A DNA stretch of 22,437 nt from CAYVZZ01 sp964456185. Lineage in GTDB: Bacteria > Pseudomonadota > Gammaproteobacteria > Pseudomonadales > Alcanivoracaceae. The notes under the pieces are model-generated. The model was given only the letters and a program-made list of their open reading frames with translations. It was not told the DNA's origin and made no database searches. Positions 7,430 through 15,436 of the stretch are shown one piece after another. The stretch covers positions 1 to 22,437 of the forward strand of contig CAYVZZ010000031.1 in the NCBI GenBank assembly GCA_964456185.1. The letters run 5' to 3'. A program made the position numbers and the translations under genes. Within the stretch, counting starts at the first letter, position 1; every line of letters begins with the position of its first letter.

Positions 7430-8842
7430 TCACAAGGCCAGCTTATCATCCAAATAGCGATATATCCGGCTATCTGCTGGCCAGTTGCGTAGAAAACGTG
7501 AACGGTCGCGTTGCCATGCCTGTTTATAGCGATTAGCCCGCTTGTAAACACGCAAACTATCTAAATCAATCAGGTACCACCCTTCACCATTCCAAAGGAT
7601 ATTGCTTCCCTTTAAGTCGCCATGGCCTAAGCGGTAATGTCTCAGCTGCCGAAGCAAGCAGATGACCGATTCCAATTCTTGAGTCGGGGGTAAAACATCT
7701 TCAACCGCGTATCGCTGCCAACGATTGACGATATTGTCTCCGCTGACCGGCACTTGCAACAACCAGGCCTTACCACGCAATCCCCAGCGCCGATTCTCGC
7801 GAACAGCCGCTGCCCTGGCAGCCGGCACACCAAGAAATGCCAACAAATGAGAAGCCAACCAACTATGCCAAGCCCGACTAGGGCGCCAGAATCTCTGCAG
7901 CCAATGCCCCACACTCTTGATGTTATATCGTTTGAGAATCCACTGCCGCCCTCCCCAGTCAATGCTAATAACCGTGGCGGTATTTCCTTTTTTCAGATAG
8001 CGCGCATCGTCCGTAAAAAACTGGTCAGCTTCCTGCATCAAACGATGTAACTCATATTGTTCTGCTAAATGGCGATCCAGCAACACCTTGCTGTCCTTGT
8101 CATCGCCACTGGCAATCACCGTAGATTCCCGTTGACGTTTTTTTAGGTGCGCCTTCATACGCTGCATTTGTTTTTGACTGATGGCCTGCTGCAGTGCATT
8201 GACTCCACCAGGATACTGGCCGTAAGCCCGCTCCAGTTGAGGCAAATAATCAGTCAAATCCACCCCGAAGCAGCACAAAAAAGCGGCCAGCCCTTTTAAG
8301 GCTCTATCGGGCGACAGCGACCCATCTCGCGTCGCCCGTACGCTATCGCCATCCAGCACCAATAAGCGTTGGTCATCTACTAAAATATTACCCAGATGCA
8401 AGTCGCCATGATCAATTCCTTTTTGATGTAAGGATGCCAGCAGCTCAAGCGCACGCTGGACACGCGCCAAATGCGCTTCTTGAAGCGGCAACACAGGATT
8501 GGAGTGACGCCACTGTTCAGCAAGACTTTGGGCATCGGGCAGAAACTTGGTGAGCAGACAGGACTGCCTAGAACAAATATATGTATGCAGTAGCTCAGGT
8601 GTCGGAACTCCACGATCAGCCATTAATTGCACGCCATGCCGTTCCCGCCGTGCATCCCGTTTCGCCGACTGGCCTACAAACAGTTTTATCAGAACATCTT
8701 TTCCACACCAGACGCCACGCCCGACATAACGTTTATTAGGCAAAACTCGCAGCCATGACTTAATCTCAACCTGCGCACCGTCAAGCGCTAAAAGCAGAGG
8801 AAGCTCAGGATGCCGCCCACGTAATTTCGTCCAGTTTTCCAA
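7430..8842 (-). CDS. Tandem-domain sugar/LPS kinase-like protein
   Basis: The protein carries two protein-kinase-fold domains of the InaA/WaaP-like (LPS heptose kinase) kind in one chain of about 470 residues. In domain 1, a candidate ATP lysine is in DVLIKLF (about 53), the catalytic loop is HGDLHLGNIL (about 145-154) and a metal motif DGD lies at about 164-166. In domain 2, the lysine is in WILKRYN (about 304), the loop is HGDLKGSNIL (about 407-416) and the metal motif is DLDS (about 426-429). Both loops keep the catalytic aspartate, so both halves may be active. The open frame begins at a GTG (8848), but GAGGAG at 8848-8853 overlaps it, leaving no spacing. The TTG at 8842 is 5 nt from that site and is preferred. 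It is divergent from waaG and waaP, so a role in phosphorylating core heptose is likely. The exact substrate is unknown. Confidence 0.8.
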   Translation of the reverse strand: MENWTKLRGRHPELPLLLALDGAQVEIKSWLRVLPNKRYVGRGVWCGKDVLIKLFVGQSAKRDARRERHGVQLMADRGVPTPELLHTYICSRQSCLLTKFLPDAQSLAEQWRHSNPVLPLQEAHLARVQRALELLASLHQKGIDHGDLHLGNILVDDQRLLVLDGDSVRATRDGSLSPDRALKGLAAFLCCFGVDLTDYLPQLERAYGQYPGGVNALQQAISQKQMQRMKAHLKKRQRESTVIASGDDKDSKVLLDRHLAEQYELHRLMQEADQFFTDDARYLKKGNTATVISIDWGGRQWILKRYNIKSVGHWLQRFWRPSRAWHSWLASHLLAFLGVPAARAAAVRENRRWGLRGKAWLLQVPVSGDNIVNRWQRYAVEDVLPPTQELESVICLLRQLRHYRLGHGDLKGSNILWNGEGWYLIDLDSLRVYKRANRYKQAWQRDRSRFLRNWPADSRIYRYLDDKLAL

Positions 8843-8872
8843 GATCACTCCTCAACAACTGTTAGCCGCCAT

Positions 8873-8878
8873 ATTGTA
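8873..8878 (-). promoter_or_regulatory. Possible -10 element of the tandem-kinase gene
   Basis: On the minus strand TACAAT (five of six consensus bases) lies about 30 bp upstream of the start. No good -35 is visible at 16-18 bp. The intergenic space to waaG is only about 130 bp, so the waaG promoter must also lie here; no clear candidate was seen for it. Confidence 0.3.
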
Positions 8879-8974
8879 GCAAGGGTCAATGGCGATTCAT
8901 CCGCAAGTTTGTTTAAATATACCAATCCTATTCGCAGGTTGCGCCGCAACCAATTCCCTTTTTTGGAGCGCTCT

Positions 8975-10093
8975 ATGAAATTAGCTTTCGTGGCTTTCCG
9001 CTACTTTCCATACGGCGGATTAGAACGCGACATGCTTGCCATGGCACGCACCTGCCTGAAGCGAGGACATGATGTACTGATCTGCGTTGGTCACTGGGAA
9101 GGGCGCAAACCTGACGACTTAAACGTCAGAGTGGTGTCTGGTGCAAAAAAGTATACTAACGCTGGGCGCAATGCCGAATTCATTAAACGGGCACTTCCTG
9201 TATTAAAGCAAGAAAACTACACGCTGGTCGGTTTCAACAAAATGCCCCTGCTGGATTTTTATTATGCAGCAGACACTTGCTTTGCCGCCAAAGCATACGG
9301 CGAGCGGGGACGATTGTATCGCTCCACTAAACGCGCCAAACAATATTTGGCTCATGAAAGGGCCGTGTTTTCGGCACAGGGCCACACCCATTGCTTCATG
9401 ATATCGCCACAAGAAACGGCCAAATTTGAACAGTATTATCAAACGCCACCATCTCGCTTGCATTCGATGCCGCCCGGCATCAACGAAAAACGAGTCATGC
9501 CGGCCGATTATGACAAACAACGTGAACAACTTCGCCAGCAATACGGGATTCTCCCTACTCAACGAATCATATTAATGGTGGGATCGGATTTCAAACGAAA
9601 AGGGCTAGATCGAGCTCTTAAAGGGTTAGCCGCACTTCCTCCAGCGATAAAAGCGAATACGCAACTTTGGGTAGCAGGACAAGACGAGCCCAAACCATTT
9701 ACCAAATTAGTCAAACAGCTTTCCATTGGCCAACAAGTAAAGTTCTTAGGGGCGCGTGATGATATTTCCGAACTTATGTGGTCGGCCGATATGTTAATTC
9801 ATCTGGCCTACTCTGAAGCCGCCGGTCTTGTCCTATTGGAAGCCATGGTAGCTGGGTTACCAGTGGTGGCCAGCAAGGTTTGTGGATATGCGCCTTTCAT
9901 CGAAAAAGCCCGAATGGGGCGCTTGCTCAGTGAGCCAATATCCGCTGACGAAACAGCCACCCAAATGGAAGCCGTTTTGTCAGCCCCTCGATCCGATTGG
10001 GTAGCATTTGGGCGACAATTTGCCGAAACCGACATTTTTTCCATGACAGAACGTGCCGCTAACATTATCGAGTCCGTAGGTACTGCCGTATGA
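8975..10093 (+). CDS. waaG: LPS core glucosyltransferase WaaG (GT4)
   Basis: WaaG adds the first glucose to heptose II of the LPS inner core at the cytoplasmic face of the inner membrane, using UDP-glucose. The 372-residue protein closely resembles E. coli WaaG as recalled: RYFPYGGLERD at the N-terminus, GRNAEF, VGFNKMPLLD, YQTPPSR, then GSDFKRKGLDR (about 203-213) for nucleotide-sugar binding. The GT4 EX7E pair is E281 and E289 in EAAGLVLLEAM. The ATG at 8975 has GGAG at 8965-8968, 6 nt upstream, and gives MKLAFVAF; the in-frame TTG upstream at 8909 is not needed. The stop codon overlaps the waaP start by 4 nt (ATGA). The sugar transferred in this organism could differ from glucose. Confidence 0.93.
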   Translation: MKLAFVAFRYFPYGGLERDMLAMARTCLKRGHDVLICVGHWEGRKPDDLNVRVVSGAKKYTNAGRNAEFIKRALPVLKQENYTLVGFNKMPLLDFYYAADTCFAAKAYGERGRLYRSTKRAKQYLAHERAVFSAQGHTHCFMISPQETAKFEQYYQTPPSRLHSMPPGINEKRVMPADYDKQREQLRQQYGILPTQRIILMVGSDFKRKGLDRALKGLAALPPAIKANTQLWVAGQDEPKPFTKLVKQLSIGQQVKFLGARDDISELMWSADMLIHLAYSEAAGLVLLEAMVAGLPVVASKVCGYAPFIEKARMGRLLSEPISADETATQMEAVLSAPRSDWVAFGRQFAETDIFSMTERAANIIESVGTAV

Positions 10094-10902
10094 TACTCTG
10101 GCTTCGTCACGATATCTCGACTCACTGGACAGAAAGCAATGCATTCGAATCCGCTGCAGAGCAAAAAGGAGATATATACCGGGCCAAAGAAGGTCGAAGG
10201 ACACTGCGTTTCACTTTAGCTGGAAACAGTTATTTTTTGAAACATCATAGCGGCATTGGCTGGAAAGAAGTGATCAAGAACCTACTTCAAGCCCGACTGC
10301 CGGTCACATCGGCCATGAATGAAGTGAACGCCATTCAACGCCTGACGGCCGCTGGCATATCTACCATGACACTGGCTGCTTACGGCAAGAGGCATCTGAA
10401 TCCGGCGGCGACTGAATCATTCATTGTCACCGATGACTTGGTCAACACCATCAGTTTGGAAGATTTAACCGAAAACTGGCAGGTTGCCCCACCCTGTTTT
10501 TCATTCAAGCAGGCACTCATCGCCGAGGTGGCCAATACAGCGCGTCGGATGCACTCGGCCGGTGTAAATCACCGTGATTTTTACCTTTGCCATTTCCTCA
10601 TGGATCGCGAAGCTGCTCGACATGAAAAGCTGGCCAGCTTACACCTCATTGACTTGCATCGAGCGCAATGTCGAAAAGCGGTTCCCAAGCGATGGATAGT
10701 CAAAGATATTGCCGGCCTGTATTTTTCGGCAATGGATGCCGGATTAACCCAACGCGATCTACTTAGAGCCATGAGCTTTTATACAGGTAAATCATGGCGC
10801 GCTACATTATCGGATGACCGCACATTTTGGCAGGCCGTTCAGCAGCGCGCCGAACGGCTCTATGAAAAAGATCACAATAAAACTGCACCCACCTGGTTTT
10901 AG
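10090..10902 (+). CDS. waaP: LPS core heptose I kinase WaaP
   Basis: WaaP phosphorylates heptose I of the LPS inner core in the cytoplasm, a modification that stabilises the outer membrane in related bacteria. The 270-residue protein shows the family pattern: RRTLRFTLAGNSYFLKHH with the ATP lysine, KEVIKNLLQARLPV, the ISLEDL hinge, NHRDFYLCHF with catalytic D163, and IDLHRAQ for the metal site. The C-terminal RRW/KDIAGLYFSAMD-like segment (KRWIVKDIAGLYFS) is also diagnostic. It starts inside the waaG stop, so the two are translationally coupled. It is distinct from the divergent tandem kinase at 7430-8842, which probably phosphorylates other core positions. Confidence 0.95.
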   Translation: MILWLRHDISTHWTESNAFESAAEQKGDIYRAKEGRRTLRFTLAGNSYFLKHHSGIGWKEVIKNLLQARLPVTSAMNEVNAIQRLTAAGISTMTLAAYGKRHLNPAATESFIVTDDLVNTISLEDLTENWQVAPPCFSFKQALIAEVANTARRMHSAGVNHRDFYLCHFLMDREAARHEKLASLHLIDLHRAQCRKAVPKRWIVKDIAGLYFSAMDAGLTQRDLLRAMSFYTGKSWRATLSDDRTFWQAVQQRAERLYEKDHNKTAPTWF

Positions 10903-10941
10903 CGTTACCGTAAGTGCGTTCCATTCAGGAGACATAGTTTA

Positions 10942-12867
10942 ATGCACCACCTTTGGGTCGATATCGCCACATCCTTATTGCTTCTTTTCACCGGATGCCT
11001 AGCCTTTCTAGTGATGCTGCGAAAGATCCGTTCTTTGCATAGCAACTTATCACCCGGCCCTCATTTGGATGACTTGAGCATTATCGCGTTAGTCACCACC
11101 CTTATCGCCATCCTGCAGCCTTTCACGGCACTGTATATTCTTTTAGTCTCGCTGCTATTGGTTAGCATGTTGCTGCTGTGGCTCGACGCCGTACTTGTTT
11201 ATCTATTCGGCTTCGAGGTCAACATACATAATATCCGCATTTTTCTGCAGGGTGCCGACTCCTTCTCTGGTGACTCCAGCGAGCTAACCAAGACCTTCAC
11301 CAAACGCTCCTGGGTTCTCACTCCTCCTTTGGCCGCCGTCTGTTTATGGGCAGTATCGATCTTTCTGGTCAGCGGCAACACATCGTTTATATACTGGTCG
11401 ATCGCCACCTTGGCCGTGCTGTTTCTCATGGGGGTGACAAAGAGCCGCTTCAACCTGCCGTTTATTCCAGTGATTGCGCTGTTAATTTATGGTATTTCAT
11501 GGTCGTTACATGAAGTCAGTTTATTAATAAGCCACTGGGCTTTCCTATCCTCTGCCACGTCACTTTTTATTCTGGTCACACTGGCTCTACTGGTAGTAAT
11601 TAAGCCCTATTTTGAAACCGCTTTTTTTAGTGTGCGCTCTCCCCTAAGGGATTTCCTAAGGGGCTGCCGCATGAAGCCCCATCCTTCGGTACAAATCAGC
11701 CAAACCGACCAATCCACTCATGTTCAATTACCGCAGGCTGTCCCACAGCCCAGTGACGCATTTGGTCTGTGCCAGAACGCGAACATCATCCTAATAACAA
11801 TGGAAAGTATGGCCCGTGACTGTATCGCCCCACATCAACCGGACGGTGCCAGCTTGCGCTATTTGAATCAGCTGGCTCAGCAAGGCTTAGTCTCTGAACG
11901 GCATTATGCCTGTTGTCCCAACACCAATGCCGCAATACAACACCTTTACCAGGCCAACTATCCTGTCAACGATCGCTATCCTTTCTTGAAAGCACTGAAA
12001 ACACGAGGCTATAGCACCACTTACATGATGATATCGAATACGCGTTATTTTCGGTTACGCGATATTCTGGATCAAGCGGGGTTCGATCATATACTGGACA
12101 GGGACAGTGAGCAGCTCAACCCAGAACGCGGGGATTACAGCTTCATTGATCAAGTGGACCGATTAAATTCCACCTTGGGCGATGGCCCCTTCTTTTTGCA
12201 TATAAAAAACGAACAGACACACTCCCCTTATCAGGTAGTAAACAAAGAAAAATTTAGCCGCCATAATAACAACACGCGCCTTGGCCGTTTCGGCAACGCC
12301 CTGGAAGAAGCTGATAGTGTAATTCAGCGCTTGATAGAGGAGCTGGCAAAGCGAAGAAACTTAAACAACACTATTATTGTGTATACAGGCGATCACGGCC
12401 AAAGCTTTGGTGAGCTTGGTTACACATCGCACTCAAGCTCGACCGTGAAGCAGCAGGTTCGTGTTCCTTTTGTGATGTCTCACCCTGCCTTACCTCCTGT
12501 TACACTGGAAAGGTCCAACCATTTTGATGTGCTACCCACTCTAATGGATCTATTAGGCATTGAAGTTGACACCCCCATATTTGGCCAATCCTTAATGCAT
12601 GGTGCTGACAACCGTCCGCTACTGCTACATTCAAAAACCCGCAAGGGAAATGCGCCCTCCAACTCCTGCTTTTTGCACCATAATGATAAAACCATGATCG
12701 ACCTCATTTATGGTTACCGATACAGGCTGGATGAAGAAGATAACTTGGATAGAGAACTTTCCCCCAAGGAAACTGCATATTATGAAACACTACTTTATGC
12801 AGCACTGGACAACCGCGGCTTGATCGACGACAGCATTTTCATGCCGCGCCCGAGAACGCACAATTGA
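10942..12867 (+). CDS. Membrane phosphotransferase of the alkaline-phosphatase/sulfatase superfamily
   Basis: This 641-residue protein has an N-terminal membrane half with about five to seven hydrophobic helices (for example 8-26, 47-66, 68-90, 129-144, 149-164, 174-190, 203-221), then a periplasmic-type catalytic domain from about residue 280. Metal and nucleophile positions resemble LtaS, EptA and PbgA: E288 in NIILITMES, a probable nucleophile T328 in CCPNTN, H427 in QTHSPY, D484-H485 in YTGDHGQSFGE and H497 in YTSHSS. Such enzymes move phosphoethanolamine, glycerol phosphate or similar groups, or are hydrolases. Location between waaP and a glycosyltransferase suggests that it decorates LPS core or lipid A. 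AGGAG at 10927-10931 supports the ATG at 10942. The precise donor and acceptor cannot be read from sequence; no standard eptA CGT motif is present. Confidence 0.75.
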   Translation: MHHLWVDIATSLLLLFTGCLAFLVMLRKIRSLHSNLSPGPHLDDLSIIALVTTLIAILQPFTALYILLVSLLLVSMLLLWLDAVLVYLFGFEVNIHNIRIFLQGADSFSGDSSELTKTFTKRSWVLTPPLAAVCLWAVSIFLVSGNTSFIYWSIATLAVLFLMGVTKSRFNLPFIPVIALLIYGISWSLHEVSLLISHWAFLSSATSLFILVTLALLVVIKPYFETAFFSVRSPLRDFLRGCRMKPHPSVQISQTDQSTHVQLPQAVPQPSDAFGLCQNANIILITMESMARDCIAPHQPDGASLRYLNQLAQQGLVSERHYACCPNTNAAIQHLYQANYPVNDRYPFLKALKTRGYSTTYMMISNTRYFRLRDILDQAGFDHILDRDSEQLNPERGDYSFIDQVDRLNSTLGDGPFFLHIKNEQTHSPYQVVNKEKFSRHNNNTRLGRFGNALEEADSVIQRLIEELAKRRNLNNTIIVYTGDHGQSFGELGYTSHSSSTVKQQVRVPFVMSHPALPPVTLERSNHFDVLPTLMDLLGIEVDTPIFGQSLMHGADNRPLLLHSKTRKGNAPSNSCFLHHNDKTMIDLIYGYRYRLDEEDNLDRELSPKETAYYETLLYAALDNRGLIDDSIFMPRPRTHN

Positions 12868-12898
12868 TATTATCAAATAGAACAATGAGCCAATTTAC

Positions 12899-13810
12899 AT
12901 GCTAAACGTCTTGTTTCTCACTCAGCCTTTCCAACGAAAAGTTAGCTTAGTGCCCATCTTCGACAGCATCTGCCGTCACAGTCATTGCGATTTGCGTTAT
13001 CTGGATGCTGACCAACAGAACGATCTCGCTGGTTACTTGAAGGAAATAGATACTAACGCCTATGACTTTGTCATGATTATGTTGCGGAACAAGAAAGTCA
13101 TGCGCCAAGTGGAAGCACTAAAGCCCATCCGCAACCTAGTATTCCTAGAACATGACGCCTGTCAAAACTATATGAAATATAAATATCGGGGCAAGTTCTC
13201 CACACTTTACAAAGCGCTTCCCCAATCAACCGTCTTGTCATCTGGATACACGGTTTCAAAGAAGTTGGAAAAGGAAGGAATTAACACGCACTTTGTGCCT
13301 AAAGGATACGACCAGACAGTACTCAAAAATTTGCATCTAACGCGCGATGTAGAAGCAGCCTTTGTAGGAACCATCAACAAGCATCTATACAAAAGCCGTT
13401 ATAAATTTCTACGAAAACTAACCAAAAAATCGGAAGTTCAAATTATCACAACCAATGGCGGGGCGGATTATCTGAATCAATTAAACCGAATTCGTTTTTT
13501 TATCAGTGCGGACATTAAATTCGGTGAATACATGCTAAAAAACTTCGAGGCTATGGCGTGCGGCTGTGTTGTATTTGCCTGGGACCAAGGAGAATCCGAA
13601 AACCAAGCCCTCGGCTTCAAGCACATGCAAAACATCGTGCTATACCATTCACACAAGTCACTACTTGAAAAGCTAAAATACCTTAGGGAACGCCCAGAAT
13701 TAGCCAATCAAATTGCTCACAATGGCCAGAAACTGGTTGAACAACACTACACCTTTGACTTTATCGGTCAACGTATAATACACACCTTAGAAGAGATCAA
13801 AGCTGCCTAA
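12899..13810 (+). CDS. Glycosyltransferase, GT1/GT4-like (PF13524-like)
   Basis: The 303-residue protein looks like a GT-B-fold glycosyltransferase. Visible cues are the N-terminal beta-strand MLNVLFLTQPF, an FVGTINKHLYKSR segment in mid-protein, and the C-terminal EYMLKNFEAMACGCVVFAWDQ with E210 and E217, resembling the nucleotide-sugar region of GT1_2-type enzymes. A weak hydrophobic start is not a signal peptide. It is the last gene of the plus-strand LPS run, 31 nt after the phosphotransferase gene, so a role in core or surface sugar assembly is likely. The ribosome-binding site is poor. Its composition is AT-rich: 22 of 60 G+C at 13141-13200 and 19 of 60 at 13381-13440, against 34 of 60 in pcm at 15721-15780. 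That suggests a later arrival. The donor and acceptor are unknown. Confidence 0.7.
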   Translation: MLNVLFLTQPFQRKVSLVPIFDSICRHSHCDLRYLDADQQNDLAGYLKEIDTNAYDFVMIMLRNKKVMRQVEALKPIRNLVFLEHDACQNYMKYKYRGKFSTLYKALPQSTVLSSGYTVSKKLEKEGINTHFVPKGYDQTVLKNLHLTRDVEAAFVGTINKHLYKSRYKFLRKLTKKSEVQIITTNGGADYLNQLNRIRFFISADIKFGEYMLKNFEAMACGCVVFAWDQGESENQALGFKHMQNIVLYHSHKSLLEKLKYLRERPELANQIAHNGQKLVEQHYTFDFIGQRIIHTLEEIKAA

Positions 13811-13812
13811 AG

Positions 13813-13844
13813 GCTCTCTGAACAAGTCCTAATCTTCAGAGAGC
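13813..13844. terminator. Hairpin between convergent operons
   Basis: A 10-bp perfect stem GCTCTCTGAA/TTCAGAGAGC (13813-13822 with 13835-13844) has a 12-nt loop. It is placed 2 nt after the plus-strand glycosyltransferase stop and just beyond the lpxL-like stop. T-runs are short on both sides, so it is a weak bidirectional terminator or an end-stabilising hairpin. Confidence 0.6.
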
Positions 13845-13846
13845 TC

Positions 13847-14752
13847 TTAATAGATAGATTTACTGCCTTCCGGCTGATGCTTAAACCGCCGATGCACCCA
13901 CAAATATTGCTCAGGGTGCTGACGCACAAACTGCTCGATGGTGGCGTTAACCAGCTGGGTATCCGCCGTTTCGTCGCCGCTGGGGATGCTATCAAGCGGT
14001 TCGCCGAACACAATCGTATAGCGCCCGCCTGGGTGACGGTAATGCGCGCAAGGAATGACTTTGGCACGTCCCATTCGGGCTAGTCGACTGGTGGCGGTCA
14101 GCGTGGCTGCCGTTTGTCCGAAAAAGGGAACAAAAACAGCATGCTTGGTGCCATAGTCTTGATCGGGGGCATACCAAACCACTTCGCCTTTCCGTAAGCA
14201 GCGCACCATTTGTTTCATGTCATATTTGGAGATGGTATTGACGTTTTGACTGCGACCTTGATCCATCATCCAGTCGATCACGGGATTATCGTTTGGGCGA
14301 TACACGGCATTAAAATCCAACACTTCACCCAACAGGCGGCTGCCCACATCAATGCTGTTGAGGTGCATGCCCAATAAAATTATGCCCTGCCCTTGTGCTT
14401 GAAGCGCCTTTAAGTTTTCCATGCCCTTAATAGTAAGCCGCTTACTCAAATCAACACGCTTGTTGAAATAAGTCCCCGCCAGCTCCATTATCCCCTCGCC
14501 TGTGCTAACGAGGTTGGCATAAGCCAGTGCCTTTTGTTGGGCAGCGTCCAACTCGGGAAAACAAAGGCGAATATTAGTTTCCGCAATATGACGCCGACGT
14601 TTTAGCAACCGCCAAGCCAAACGACCAAATAAGCGCCCAAAGGCTAGCAGCATATTCCATGGCAACTGGCCGATCAGCCAAAAGAGGCCCACGCCCAACC
14701 AAGTTAGCCAGTAGCGCGGAGCAGACAGGCGTTGATCTGCGTGTTTGCTCAT
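13847..14752 (-). CDS. Lipid A biosynthesis acyltransferase, LpxL/HtrB family
   Basis: Members add secondary acyl chains to Kdo-lipid A, from acyl-ACP, at the inner face of the inner membrane. The 301 residues match the family length. There is one N-terminal hydrophobic anchor (about 15-40), then the HX4D catalytic motif H130-D135 in GMHLNSIDVG, the YRPNDNP segment, and YAPDQDYGTKHAVFVPFFG, which closely parallels E. coli LpxL. The C-terminal PEQYLWVHRRFKHQP is also typical. It overlaps dedA by 4 nt (14749-14752) and is the last gene of the minus-strand run from pyrG. Whether it is LpxL, LpxM or LpxP in function cannot be told, so no symbol is given. Its grouping with kdsA in one operon fits lipid A-Kdo supply. 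Confidence 0.88.
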   Translation of the reverse strand: MSKHADQRLSAPRYWLTWLGVGLFWLIGQLPWNMLLAFGRLFGRLAWRLLKRRRHIAETNIRLCFPELDAAQQKALAYANLVSTGEGIMELAGTYFNKRVDLSKRLTIKGMENLKALQAQGQGIILLGMHLNSIDVGSRLLGEVLDFNAVYRPNDNPVIDWMMDQGRSQNVNTISKYDMKQMVRCLRKGEVVWYAPDQDYGTKHAVFVPFFGQTAATLTATSRLARMGRAKVIPCAHYRHPGGRYTIVFGEPLDSIPSGDETADTQLVNATIEQFVRQHPEQYLWVHRRFKHQPEGSKSIY

Positions 14753-15399
14753 ACAGTGCCCTTTCTATTGGCCAACCAATGACGAGCGATTTCCACCACG
14801 GCCGGTAGCACAGACACCACAATAATTGCCATCATTAGCGCCTTAAGATGCGCCTGCACCCAAGGCAGGTTGCCCACGAGATAACCGCCATAAATGAATA
14901 GCGCCACCCATAGCAAACCGCCGGTGATGTTGTAGAAGGCAAAACGCCGGTAGGTCATGCGCGCCATGCCTGCCACCAATGGGGCGAAGGTGCGCACGAC
15001 GGGCACGAAGCGTGCGATGATGATGGTCTTGCCGCCGTAGCGTTCGAAAAAGTCGTGTGTTTTTTGCAGGTGCTCCTGACGAAAGATTCGCGAGTCTGGG
15101 TTGGAAAACAGCTTGGCACCAAAAAATTTGCCCACCAGATAATTCACGGCATCTCCCAAAATCGCCGCCACAGCCAGCAGCACCATTAACAAGTGCGGGC
15201 TCATGCCGGTTTCCGGACGCGCCGCCAGGGCCCCGGCAAGGAAAAGCAAAGAATCGCCCGGCAAAAAGGGGGTTACCACCAAGCCGGTTTCACAGAAAAT
15301 CACCAAAAACAGTAAGGCATAGACCCAAAGGCCATAGTTGGCAACAAAAGTGGTTAAGTGGGTATCCAGGTGCAGCAGGAAATCAATAAAAAACTGCAT
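14749..15399 (-). CDS. dedA: DedA family membrane protein
   Basis: DedA proteins are inner-membrane proteins now linked to recycling of undecaprenyl phosphate and related lipids, and to membrane homeostasis. The 216-residue sequence closely follows E. coli DedA as recalled: CETGLVVTPFLPGDSLLFLAG (F/P/GD region at about 36-56), GDAVNYLVGKFFG, the HLQKTHDFFERYGGKT loop and ARFVPVVRTFAPLVAGM with the key arginines. Hydrophobic segments occur near 24-40, 45-60, 70-88, 155-172 and 185-205. The ATG at 15399 has GAGGT 6 nt upstream. Its stop overlaps the start of the acyltransferase gene by 4 nt. The symbol is given for the close resemblance; paralogues such as yghB or yqjA are less likely. Confidence 0.87.
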   Translation of the reverse strand: MQFFIDFLLHLDTHLTTFVANYGLWVYALLFLVIFCETGLVVTPFLPGDSLLFLAGALAARPETGMSPHLLMVLLAVAAILGDAVNYLVGKFFGAKLFSNPDSRIFRQEHLQKTHDFFERYGGKTIIIARFVPVVRTFAPLVAGMARMTYRRFAFYNITGGLLWVALFIYGGYLVGNLPWVQAHLKALMMAIIVVSVLPAVVEIARHWLANRKGTV

Positions 15400-15436
15400 C
15401 GTTACCTCGCGTTAAATAATAGGATGGCGGCAAATT

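Noticed and set aside
7048..7536. 162-codon plus-strand frame over the gltA 3' end and terminator
   Set aside because: It reads through gltA in another frame, crosses a strong terminator and runs antisense into the kinase gene.
8909..8974. 22-residue N-terminal extension of waaG
   Set aside because: It starts at TTG without a ribosome-binding site; the ATG at 8975 has a good one and aligns with WaaG homologues.
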